Positions 51,728 through 59,091 of a DNA stretch of 64,000 bases are shown here, one piece after another. The stretch covers positions 124,001-188,000 of the forward strand of contig CALWGZ010000002.1 in the NCBI GenBank assembly GCA_944380285.1, given 5' to 3'. Made by a program: the position numbers and the translations under genes. Source of the stretch: an uncultured Christensenellaceae bacterium. GTDB taxonomy: Bacteria; Bacillota; Clostridia; Christensenellales; UBA3700. The notes under the pieces were generated by a model, which did no database searches, was not told where the DNA came from, and saw only the letters and a list, made by a program, of their open reading frames with translations. Position 1 is the first letter of the stretch, and each line of letters starts with the position of its first letter.

Positions 51728-52632
51728 TCCGTCTTCTCCTCTCTCGACAAGGCGACGGCGAAGTTGTACTTGCCCTTGCCGAAGAACGCGCGGCGAAGCG
51801 CGACAAATATCAAATAGGTCAAATAGCCCCCGACGAGCACGTCGGACAAAAAGTGCGCGTTGGCGACGATGCGCGAGATCGCGACGACAACGGTGAACGC
51901 CGTGCAGCCGATGTTGACGCCTATCCGCACGCCCTTCCTGTCCCAACCGGGAATGATGTCGCAAAGCGCCGCAAACAAAAAGATGTGCGCGGCGGACGAG
52001 GTGTGCCCCGACGGGAAGGACGTGTAGTCGCCGTCCTCGATCATGTCCTCTCTGCCGAACATGATCTTGTACCACGGCGTAAAGCCGTCCTCACTGCCGA
52101 CTTTGAGCATGTCGCGGTAGCGCATGCGGCACCAGATGTTCTTCATCACCTGCATGACGACGACGGACGCGGCGGCGAACGCGATCGCAAACACCGCGAA
52201 CTTGAACAGTCTGTGCATCTTTTCGCGCTCGATCAGCGACCCCAGCCAAAGCCCGAGCATGCCCAGCATAATGCCGAACATGCACGCGAACCCTTCGAGA
52301 TGAGGGATGCCGGTCAGTTTGGTGCCCTGCACGCCGAAGAATATCCATCCGCCGATCGACAGCGCCGCGCCGAGCACGCATATCGCGACGCGTGCGCGCA
52401 TGTCGTCGAACAGATCGTGATTGTAAAAAATGACGACGCCCGCCACCGGAAGTACGAGATAGGCGGGATATTCGCCGAAAACGGCAAAAAATTGGGCAAA
52501 GAAGGAGTCTCCGTCCGAAAGCGCGCGGCTGATCTGCAAGTCATAGACGGACGCGACGGCAAGCAGCGCGGCAAAGCACAAAAACGCCGCGGCGTTGACA
52601 ATGATGACGGTCGAACTCTTGAACTTGAACAT
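51724..52632 (-). CDS. PAP2-family membrane phosphatase (first of pair)
   Basis: A 302-residue membrane protein with six hydrophobic segments and the same catalytic layout: KNIWCRMRYRD (motif 1), FPSGHTSSAAH (motif 2) and SRIVANAHFLSDV (motif 3). It is a diverged relative of the next gene, so the pair likely arose by tandem duplication. AAGGAG precedes the ATG. It is the first gene of the operon. Confidence 0.87.
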   Translation of the reverse strand: MFKFKSSTVIIVNAAAFLCFAALLAVASVYDLQISRALSDGDSFFAQFFAVFGEYPAYLVLPVAGVVIFYNHDLFDDMRARVAICVLGAALSIGGWIFFGVQGTKLTGIPHLEGFACMFGIMLGMLGLWLGSLIEREKMHRLFKFAVFAIAFAAASVVVMQVMKNIWCRMRYRDMLKVGSEDGFTPWYKIMFGREDMIEDGDYTSFPSGHTSSAAHIFLFAALCDIIPGWDRKGVRIGVNIGCTAFTVVVAISRIVANAHFLSDVLVGGYLTYLIFVALRRAFFGKGKYNFAVALSREEKTE

Positions 52633-52660
52633 TTCGGCTCCTTGCGCTTATATTATAATT

Positions 52661-52689
52661 ATTATAATACATCCGCACGCGTTATGCAA
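52661..52689 (-). promoter_or_regulatory. promoter of the PAP2-ligase-kinase operon
   Basis: Minus strand TTGCAT (52684-52689), 17-base spacer, TATAAT (52661-52666). Confidence 0.75.
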
Positions 52690-52772
52690 CCGTTTGGGCG
52701 CGCGTCTGCGCAAACATATGCGTGCGCGGCGGCACGCTGTCGAACAAGCGCGGATATGCGCGGAAAAAGCGC

Positions 52773-52803
52773 AAAAAAGTCACCGAGGATGACCTCGGTG
52801 ACT
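52773..52803 (-). terminator. terminator of the 352-residue lipoprotein gene
   Basis: GTCACCGAGG and its complement (52779-52803) followed by six T on the minus strand. Confidence 0.85.
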
Positions 52804-52820
52804 GTCTTGTCTTGTGAGCC

Positions 52821-53879
52821 TTAGGCGGTCGCCTGGACGGTACCGATCTGCGCGGGATCGAACGCGCCTCTGTCGACATTTTTGCCGGGAAGGTCGTTCT
52901 CGTCGAAGAAGAACGACTTGGTGGAAGTCAATGTGACGACGGAGTCGACTCCCAGCATAAGCTTCATGTAGTAGCTCTCGGTGACTTTGACCTGTCTGAA
53001 GAAGCCGTTGGGCCACACCTGAACTTCGAGCGTGATCTCGGTGAAGTAGAACTCGCTGGGGTTTTGACCTTGACTATTGAGCATATAGAGCATCTGCTCT
53101 TCGTACTCCTCGACGGAATAGCCGGGGCTGTTCTTGTCAACATTGCCGCTGACGGAGAAGGTGTAGTACTCGATCTCGCTGCCGTCGGAGAGTTTTTCGG
53201 TCGTCGACTTGGGAGCGACGGTCTTGTCGCTGAGGATGGTGTTCGCGTTGATGTCGTACATCCAGATCCTGGTCGGATCGGAAGCTCTTTCCTCAATATA
53301 GGTATCGAGGCTGTTGTAGGACTTCGTAGCGGTGAAGTCCGCAGCGCCGCCGTTCCATTCAAACCACGTATCGGTGATGACGCCCTCGGCATTGGTCAAT
53401 TTTTGCGCGGTCAAGGCATCGCTGTTCGCGCTTCTGAAATACATGTTGACCGAGTCGCCGGACTTGACATAGTCGGTCTCTTCCCAGATCCTGATGTTGA
53501 TCGCGTTGCCGAGTATACCGCCGTCTTTGACTGTGCCGGACTGGTTCTGATAGTACAACTTGTTGTCGGCATCGGAAGCGCCGTCCCTGATGGTGATGGA
53601 CTTGACGAACTGAGTGAGCTTCATGCTCATGACCTCGGTGGTCAACGAGCCGGTCGTCCTCGCGAGTGCAAAATCCGCACCGTAGTAGTTGTCGACCGCT
53701 GCGGTGAGCATCTCGATCGCGCTCATATTCGCATTGATCTCCTTTGTCGGTTTAAGGTCGGGGGCACCGTTTGCAACGGTGGACGACAAATTGATGGCGC
53801 CGCCGCCGCAGGCGACAAACGAAAACGCCATGACAACTGCCAAAGCAGCGGCAATTGCAATCATTGCAATTCTCTTCAT
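52821..53879 (-). CDS. lipoprotein of unknown function
   Basis: A 352-residue protein. The signal ends at lipobox FVAC (Cys24), followed by a Gly run. The mature part is beta-rich with many Asp/Ser/Thr and Tyr and has no recognised catalytic motif. Repeated phrases such as KSITIRDGASD and ITLEVQVWPNGFFRQVKV suggest a lipocalin- or LolA-like beta structure, which is a guess. AGGAG precedes the ATG at 53879. It has its own promoter and terminator. Confidence 0.7.
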   Translation of the reverse strand: MKRIAMIAIAAALAVVMAFSFVACGGGAINLSSTVANGAPDLKPTKEINANMSAIEMLTAAVDNYYGADFALARTTGSLTTEVMSMKLTQFVKSITIRDGASDADNKLYYQNQSGTVKDGGILGNAINIRIWEETDYVKSGDSVNMYFRSANSDALTAQKLTNAEGVITDTWFEWNGGAADFTATKSYNSLDTYIEERASDPTRIWMYDINANTILSDKTVAPKSTTEKLSDGSEIEYYTFSVSGNVDKNSPGYSVEEYEEQMLYMLNSQGQNPSEFYFTEITLEVQVWPNGFFRQVKVTESYYMKLMLGVDSVVTLTSTKSFFFDENDLPGKNVDRGAFDPAQIGTVQATA

Positions 53880-53927
53880 ATCTTTCTCCTTTCTTTGTTT
53901 CTTTGACGACAAAAGTCGTTTTTCTAT

Positions 53928-53956
53928 ATTTTATAATAGTGTAATGTAAAATGCAA
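53928..53956 (-). promoter_or_regulatory. promoter of the 352-residue lipoprotein gene
   Basis: Minus strand TTGCAT (53951-53956), 17-base spacer, TAAAAT (53928-53933). Confidence 0.7.
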
Positions 53957-54105
53957 GTAAAATCACTCAAAAAACTCACAACACCGTTTTGTGCATGTTT
54001 TTTGCCGAAAATAGTCGCCGCTCATGCTATTTTCAAGCAAATTTATTATTATAATACGCTCGCGAGCGCTCACATTCGGATACCGAAGCATTGTTTTCGA
54101 AAAAA

Positions 54106-54134
54106 TTGACAAAACACACAAATTTATATATCAT
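54106..54134 (+). promoter_or_regulatory. sigma-A promoter of the DegV gene
   Basis: Perfect TTGACA (54106-54111), 17-base spacer, TATCAT (54129-54134). Confidence 0.8.
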
Positions 54135-54191
54135 AAATATGAACGCGCTCGCGCCGCACGGCTTGCGCGCGAACGTCCAAAGGAGGAAAAC

Positions 54192-55079
54192 ATGAGCAAC
54201 TATTGGATCACCACCGAGGCGACCGCGGACTTCCCCGAAAGTTTGATGAAAGAGGACTTCGCGATCATTCCGATGTCCTACACCGTCAAGGGAGAGTTCT
54301 TCGACGGCGCGGACAAAAAACTCACTCCCAAACAATTCTACGACGCATGCCGCGAGGCGAAAACGGCGGCGGACCTGCCGACAACGTCGATGATCACCGC
54401 ATATCAGGCGGAAGAGTTTTTCCGCCCCATCCTCGCGGCGGGCAACGACATAATCCACATAGGTTTTTCGTCGGCGCTGTCGGGCACTTTCGAACAGCTC
54501 AAGATGGCAGAAAAGAGCCTTTCCGCCGAATTCCCCGACAGGCGCATCACCGTCATCGATTCCAAGACCGCGTGTTTCATCGAAGGGCTTGCCGCCTACT
54601 ATACCCTGCTCAAACGCGACGAAGGCGCAAGCTATGACGAATGCGTCGCCTTTGTCGAGCGCATTTTGCCGCACTGCGCCGGCTTTTTCACGATCGACGA
54701 CATCGGGCACCTGCAACGCACGGGCAGGGTCGGCAAGGCGGAGGCGTTCATCGGCGGCACGCTGCACATAAAACCCGTGCTGACCGTCGACGACGACGGC
54801 AAACTCATCCCGTTCGCCAAAGTCATTTCGCGCAAAAAGGCGCTCCGCTTCCTCGTCGAGATGATGCGCAAAAAAATGCTGCCTCAAAGCGAACAAAAAC
54901 TTGTCGCGATCGGCCATGCGGACGCATACGACGACGCCGTCGCGCTCGAAAAGACGGTACGGGAAGAATTCGGCGTGGAAAACACCGTGATCTTCGACGT
55001 CGGCACCGTGATCGGCACGCACGTCGGCGCGGGAATGGTCGCGCTGATCTTCCTTGCCGAAGACCGCAATTACCGCTGA
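54192..55079 (+). CDS. DegV family fatty-acid-binding protein
   Basis: A 295-residue cytosolic protein of the DegV/FakB family, which binds fatty acids and can present them to a fatty-acid kinase. Family elements seen are WITTEATADFPES (N-terminal, with a T/S lipid carboxylate contact), TSMITAYQAEEFF, IGFSSALSGTFEQL, VIDSKTACFIEGL and GRVGKAEAFIGGTLHIKPVL. AGGAGG lies six bases before the ATG. No FakA kinase gene is in the window. Confidence 0.92.
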   Translation: MSNYWITTEATADFPESLMKEDFAIIPMSYTVKGEFFDGADKKLTPKQFYDACREAKTAADLPTTSMITAYQAEEFFRPILAAGNDIIHIGFSSALSGTFEQLKMAEKSLSAEFPDRRITVIDSKTACFIEGLAAYYTLLKRDEGASYDECVAFVERILPHCAGFFTIDDIGHLQRTGRVGKAEAFIGGTLHIKPVLTVDDDGKLIPFAKVISRKKALRFLVEMMRKKMLPQSEQKLVAIGHADAYDDAVALEKTVREEFGVENTVIFDVGTVIGTHVGAGMVALIFLAEDRNYR

Positions 55080-55104
55080 AAAACCATCGATCCCGCAACA
55101 ATTC

Positions 55105-55142
55105 GATCCCGCCTCGCCGAGGCGGGATCTTTGCGCTCTTTT
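55105..55142 (+). terminator. terminator of the DegV gene
   Basis: GATCCCGCCT-cgccg-AGGCGGGATC stem, then a partly T-rich tail. Confidence 0.65.
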
Positions 55143-55179
55143 GCCGCGAACGGAAGAGTCCTCCGTGATGTCGATATGA

Positions 55180-55217
55180 AAAATGTCCGCGATCACGCAA
55201 TCGGCGTGATCGCGGAC
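55180..55217 (-). terminator. terminator of the sulfatase gene
   Basis: Long stem GTCCGCGATCACGC (55185-55198) with its complement at 55204-55217, followed by ATTTTT on the minus strand. Confidence 0.75.
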
Positions 55218-55284
55218 GTCTGCCGTTCCGTACCTGCCGTTGCGCTCCGTTTTTGCGGCGCCGCATTCGACTGCCTTTCCGCCG

Positions 55285-56604
55285 TCACCTCTTCGGCGCG
55301 ATCAGCCTGCCCCTGACGACGAAAGGCGGCTCCCCCGCGCGGCGCGCAAGATCGATCAGCATCTTCCTCAGCCGCGCCTTGACTTCGCGGTGTTCTTTGC
55401 TGTGGATGAGATTGCGCGTCTCGGCAGGGTCGGCGCGGAGATCGTACAGATAGTCGTCGACGTACACTTTCGAAAAAGGTTTGCTCCACCCGTCCGAACG
55501 GCGCGGCGCCCTGACCGCATAAGTCCATCGGTCCGTACGCACCGCTCTGCCCAGCTTGTCTTCGCTGATCTGGATATAGACCGCCTCGCGCGAGACGTCC
55601 CCTTGCGCCTGCGCAAGCAGATCGAGCCCGTCGAATGTGTCCGGAACGTCCGCGCCCGCCGCGCGAAGCACCGACGCCGGCAGATCGAGCAGGCTGACGA
55701 CGCCGCCGAAAGCCCCCTTTGCATATCCTCCGCCGAAAACATACATCGGGATCGCTATCGACGCCTCGTGGCACGACCGCTTGTACTCGGCGTTGCGCGT
55801 CTTGAAGTGGCATCCGTGGTCCGAAGTGTAAAAGACGACCGTGTTTTCGAGCACGCCCCTCTGCGCAAGCTCGTCTACGACGCGTTTGAAGTTGCGGTCA
55901 AGCGCGTGGCAGCATCCGAGATAGTCTTCCCATTGATCCCTGTCGACGCCGGATCCAAGCAGATCCTCGGGAAGCGGCTCTCCCTCCACCGCCGCCCTGT
56001 CCTCGGGCATGCACTCGAACCTGCCGCTCGAGTTTTGATGATGCGGCTCGATGTGCGACAAAAACAGAAAAAACGGCTTGTCCGCGTCCGCTCCGCGTAT
56101 GAATTCGAGCGCGAAATCGGTGATGCGGTCGGCGCGGCAGCCCTCGAAAGTCAGTTTGCGCCCCGCCTCGTCGAACACATAGCCGCCGCTGCCGTCCGAA
56201 GTGAATTCCAGCACGTCCGACGCGCGCCAGTATTCGTATCCTCCGCGCCTCGCCTCGGGCACGGCTTTTGTCTCGTACCGCCCCTCTTCGTCCGTCATCC
56301 CGGACGCCAAATGCCACTTGCCGACATAGGCGGTGCGATAGCCGCAGCGCCTCAATATCTTTGCGATCGTGTCGGCGTCCTCCGGCAGAGCGCGCGCATT
56401 GGTGAAACAGCCCGTCCGCGTCGCGTATTGCCCCGTCTGCACGCAAGCGCGCGCCGGACCGCATACGGGCTGGCAGGTCACCGCGTCATCGAAGCGGACG
56501 CCGCGCTCTTCCGCCATCGCGTAAAGATGCGGCGTCACCCGAGGCGTGACGGTGTCGCGCCTCTGTTGATCCGAAAAGAAAACGACTATGTTGGGTCTGT
56601 CCAT
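55285..56604 (-). CDS. type I sulfatase
   Basis: A 439-residue enzyme of the alkaline-phosphatase superfamily hydrolysing sulfate esters. The N-terminal RPNIVVFFSDQQ matches the metal-binding strand. The formylglycine motif CxPxR is seen as CGPAR (Cys48 to Arg52), so a Cys-type sulfatase-maturing radical-SAM enzyme is needed from elsewhere. Later, VGKWHL and FYTSDHGCH supply further active-site residues. No signal peptide is present, so it is cytosolic. The ATG at 56604 gives the family start, has no ribosome-binding site, and lies six bases after the -10 box. Confidence 0.9.
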   Translation of the reverse strand: MDRPNIVVFFSDQQRRDTVTPRVTPHLYAMAEERGVRFDDAVTCQPVCGPARACVQTGQYATRTGCFTNARALPEDADTIAKILRRCGYRTAYVGKWHLASGMTDEEGRYETKAVPEARRGGYEYWRASDVLEFTSDGSGGYVFDEAGRKLTFEGCRADRITDFALEFIRGADADKPFFLFLSHIEPHHQNSSGRFECMPEDRAAVEGEPLPEDLLGSGVDRDQWEDYLGCCHALDRNFKRVVDELAQRGVLENTVVFYTSDHGCHFKTRNAEYKRSCHEASIAIPMYVFGGGYAKGAFGGVVSLLDLPASVLRAAGADVPDTFDGLDLLAQAQGDVSREAVYIQISEDKLGRAVRTDRWTYAVRAPRRSDGWSKPFSKVYVDDYLYDLRADPAETRNLIHSKEHREVKARLRKMLIDLARRAGEPPFVVRGRLIAPKR

Positions 56605-56610
56605 ATTCCG

Positions 56611-56639
56611 ATTATACCATACGGATCCCCGCAAGTCAA
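56611..56639 (-). promoter_or_regulatory. sulfatase promoter, leaderless arrangement
   Basis: Minus strand TTGACT (56634-56639), 17-base spacer, perfect TATAAT (56611-56616), then six bases (CGGAAT) and the ATG. Confidence 0.8.
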
Positions 56640-56791
56640 CATCGTTCCCGCCCCGCCGAAACAGCGCTCGGCTGCCGACTTCGAGCCGAAAAACTTTCTT
56701 TGTCCGAGGGATCGCCGCCGCTCCGCCGATGACTCCGCGCGAAAAAGTCGCTTCGCTTTGCTTCCGAACGGGACTTTTCGGCGCGCTTTCG

Positions 56792-56820
56792 TTGCAAATC
56801 GAGACGATTTCCGCTACAAT
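56792..56820 (+). promoter_or_regulatory. TtcA-like gene promoter, leaderless arrangement
   Basis: TTGCAA (56792-56797), 17-base spacer, TACAAT (56815-56820), then six bases (ATCAAT) and the ATG at 56827. No Shine-Dalgarno sequence. Confidence 0.75.
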
Positions 56821-56826
56821 ATCAAT

Positions 56827-57558
56827 ATGCAAAAATTACTCGCGCTCACGCGCAAGGCGATCAACGACTACGAAATGATCGCCGACGGCGACAGCATCGC
56901 CGTCGGCGTAAGCGGCGGCAAGGACAGCACGGCTCTGCTCGCCGTGCTCGCCGCGTACAAAAAATTCGCGCCCGAAAAATTCGAACTGCGCGCGATCAAC
57001 ATCGATATGGGCTTCAAGGACACCGACCCCGCTCAGGTCAAGTCTCTTCGCGATTGGTGCGACGGCATAGGCGTGCCTTTGACCGTCGTCGGGACGGACA
57101 TCGCCGAGATCATCTTCGAGCGGCGCAAAGAATCTTCACCGTGCAGCCTTTGCTCCAAGATGCGCCGCGGCGCGCTCAACAACGCCGCGATCGAGGCGGG
57201 ATGCAACAAACTCGCGCTCGCCCACCACGCCGACGACGTCCTCGGCACGTTTTTGCTGTCGTTGCTGTTCGAAGGAAGGCTGTCGACTTTTGCGCCGAAG
57301 TCGTATATGAGCCGCACCGGCGTCACGCTGATCCGCCCGTTCGTCTATGTCGAAGAGAAGTACCTGTCGGGGCTGTGCCGCAGGCTGTCGCTGCCCGTCG
57401 TCTTCAATCCGTGCCCTGAAGACAAACACACGGGGCGCGAGGACGTCAAGCGTATGATCGAGACCGCGGAAAGCATTTCGCCCAACGCGAAAAAGCTGAT
57501 GATGAGCGCGCTGTTCCACCCCGAACGCAACAACCTCTGGCTGCCGCCCAAAGATTGA
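56827..57558 (+). CDS. TtcA-like tRNA thiolation PP-loop ATPase
   Basis: A 243-residue protein of the TtcA/TtuA PP-loop family, which thiolates tRNA bases using ATP and often an Fe-S cluster. The PP-loop VSGGKDST is at residues 28-35. The CxxC pair is Cys106-Cys109 in PCSLCSKMRRG, a third Cys lies in FNPCPEDKH, and HHADDVLGTF is the second ATP-side motif. These fit a [4Fe-4S] site. The exact tRNA base is not certain. The start at 56827 is right after its promoter; the frame is open far upstream but that part has no supporting signal. Confidence 0.87.
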   Translation: MQKLLALTRKAINDYEMIADGDSIAVGVSGGKDSTALLAVLAAYKKFAPEKFELRAINIDMGFKDTDPAQVKSLRDWCDGIGVPLTVVGTDIAEIIFERRKESSPCSLCSKMRRGALNNAAIEAGCNKLALAHHADDVLGTFLLSLLFEGRLSTFAPKSYMSRTGVTLIRPFVYVEEKYLSGLCRRLSLPVVFNPCPEDKHTGREDVKRMIETAESISPNAKKLMMSALFHPERNNLWLPPKD

Positions 57559-57578
57559 TTTTTCGGCGCCCGTGTTCG

Positions 57579-57836
57579 TTAGCCGCGCTTTGATCTCAAT
57601 GCGCGGTATTTTTTGCGCGTGCTCTCGCCGCCGCGTATGTGCCTGATCTCGAGGTTGCGCTCGAGCACGCGTGCGACCTCTTCGCCCAGCGCGGGATCGA
57701 TCGCCGCGAGCCTTGCCGTCACGTCGGCATGCACCGTGCTTTTGCCCACCCCGAAAAACGCCGCGCACTGTCTCAACGTGCAGCCCGTCTCAAGAATGTA
57801 CCGCGCCTCGAAAAGCGCCCTCGACGTCTTTTCCAT
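57579..57836 (-). CDS. spoIIID: sporulation transcriptional regulator SpoIIID
   Basis: An 85-residue mother-cell DNA-binding regulator. The HTH is seen as CTLRQCAAFFGVGKSTVHADVTARL, quoted here by its core GVGKSTVH, followed by the diagnostic RHIRGGESTRKKYR. The Bacillus protein is 93 residues, so this is full length apart from a short tail. It controls late sigma-E genes. AGGTGG lies just before the ATG. The divergent gap to the TauE pair holds an array of CATA-type repeats. Confidence 0.95.
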   Translation of the reverse strand: MEKTSRALFEARYILETGCTLRQCAAFFGVGKSTVHADVTARLAAIDPALGEEVARVLERNLEIRHIRGGESTRKKYRALRSKRG

Positions 57837-57911
57837 CTCCACCTCAAGACAGCATATTCGCGCCCCGGCGCGATATGACCGCCCGGCGCCGCATTTTGAT
57901 GAACGAACGCT

Positions 57912-58027
57912 CATACGACCATATCTTTTGCACTTTTACCGCCATATGAACATATGAAGATACCGCCCTGCCGCCATACCGGCATATGCTGATATCTTCA
58001 TTGCCGCAATGAGCATATCGGCATATG
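57912..58027. repeat. array of four CATAy-N3-CATAT repeat pairs
   Basis: CATACGACCATATC (57912), CATATGAACATATG (57943), CATACCGGCATATG (57975) and CATATCGGCATATG (58014) each contain two CATA elements eight bases apart. Starts are 31, 32 and 39 bases apart. Longer inverted arms (GAACATATG with CATATGTTC; ATGAAGATA with TATCTTCAT) bracket the array. It fills the divergent gap between spoIIID and the TauE pair. Confidence 0.65.
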
Positions 58028-58054
58028 TTCGCCCATTGCGCGCACAACAATGTC

Positions 58055-58429
58055 ATGGAACTTCTGACATCAAAGCGCAAAAACCGCCCTCTCCTCTCCG
58101 CGATTTTCGGCGTCGCGGTGGGCGCGGCGAACGGACTCTTCGGCGGAGGGGGAGGCATGATCGCCGTCCCCGCACTGACGCTGACCGGCGTGCCGTCCAA
58201 AAAGGCTCACGCGACCGCGATCGCGATCATATTGCCGCTGTCGCTGATCAGCGGCGCGGTTTATCTCGCAAAGGGGGCGGCAGACCCGTCGGTCATACTG
58301 CCGTCATGCGCCGGCGTGTTCGTCGGCGGGATCGTCGGCGCGCTGTTGCTCAAAAAGATAAATTCCCGCGGGCTTTCGCTGCTCTTTTACGCCCTTATGA
58401 TCGCGGCGGGGCTCAAACTCTCGCTGTGA
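58055..58429 (+). CDS. TauE/SafE half-size transporter, N-terminal half
   Basis: A 124-residue membrane protein with three to four hydrophobic segments. FGVAVGAANGLFGGGGGMIAVPAL is the first TauE/SafE (TSUP) repeat, recognised by its GLFGGGGG core and by LTGVPSKKAHATAIAI. TSUP carriers export sulfite, sulfonates or other organic anions. A full protein has two such repeats; here they are separate genes overlapping as GTGA. The start is uncertain: an ATG at 58025 is also in frame, but a weak -10 overlaps it. No ribosome-binding site is seen. Confidence 0.8.
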   Translation: MELLTSKRKNRPLLSAIFGVAVGAANGLFGGGGGMIAVPALTLTGVPSKKAHATAIAIILPLSLISGAVYLAKGAADPSVILPSCAGVFVGGIVGALLLKKINSRGLSLLFYALMIAAGLKLSL

Positions 58430-58863
58430 ATACCGCCGTTCTCATTGCCATCGGTTTTGCCGGCGGCGTCCTCGGAGGTATGGGGCTGGGCGGGGGCACA
58501 CTGCTGATACCGCTGATGACCTTACTTGCCGGCGTTCCGCAAAAGACCGCCGCCGCTGTCAACCTGATCGCATTCGTCCCGATGGCGGCGACCGCCCTCG
58601 CCGTACACGCAAAGAACGGGTTGATACAAAAGGACGCGATCGCTCCTACCGCCATCCCGGCTGCGACGGTGTGCGCGCTGTTCTCGCTGCTCGCTTGCAA
58701 TTCAAAGGACGAAACTCTGTCGCGCGCTTTCGGGATCTTTCTCGTCGTATTGGGTTTGCTGATGCTCGCAAAACTGCTTTTGAGCGCTCTCGCCGAAAAG
58801 ACGCGCCTCGCAATGCTTGCGGTGATAAGGCGCGATCTGCCGCACACTTTTGCGCAAAAATGA
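58426..58863 (+). CDS. TauE/SafE half-size transporter, C-terminal half
   Basis: A 145-residue membrane protein starting at GTG (58426), which overlaps the previous stop as GTGA. FAGGVLGGMGLGGGTLLIPLM, recognised by GGMGLGGG, is the second TSUP repeat, followed by GVPQKTAAAVNL. The C-terminal tail after residue 125 is basic. It most likely forms a heterodimer with the product of the previous gene. Confidence 0.8.
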   Translation: MNTAVLIAIGFAGGVLGGMGLGGGTLLIPLMTLLAGVPQKTAAAVNLIAFVPMAATALAVHAKNGLIQKDAIAPTAIPAATVCALFSLLACNSKDETLSRAFGIFLVVLGLLMLAKLLLSALAEKTRLAMLAVIRRDLPHTFAQK

Positions 58864-59000
58864 CGTCAAATCGCATACATGTCGCGAATTTTTCATCTTT
58901 GCCATCCTCTTCGCCTCGCCGTTCTGCCGTCCGCGCCGCCCCTCTTTCGGCGCTTTGACGAAAGAGGGGCGCAAAGGCGCAATTTTTCACCGCTATTTAA

Positions 59001-59029
59001 TTGCTTTTTTTGCGCGCATTGATTATAAT
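59001..59029 (+). promoter_or_regulatory. distal promoter of the 1270-residue surface protein gene
   Basis: TTGCTT (59001-59006), 17-base spacer, TATAAT (59024-59029). Confidence 0.7.
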
Positions 59030-59033
59030 GTTT

Positions 59034-59062
59034 TTGTTATAATAAAAGAAAAATATTATAAT
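59034..59062 (+). promoter_or_regulatory. proximal promoter of the 1270-residue surface protein gene
   Basis: TTGTTA (59034-59039), 17-base spacer, TATAAT (59057-59062). Two stacked near-consensus promoters 33 bases apart suggest strong or dual control. Confidence 0.7.
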
Positions 59063-59091
59063 AGACAAATAATCAACATAAAGGTGGTTAA

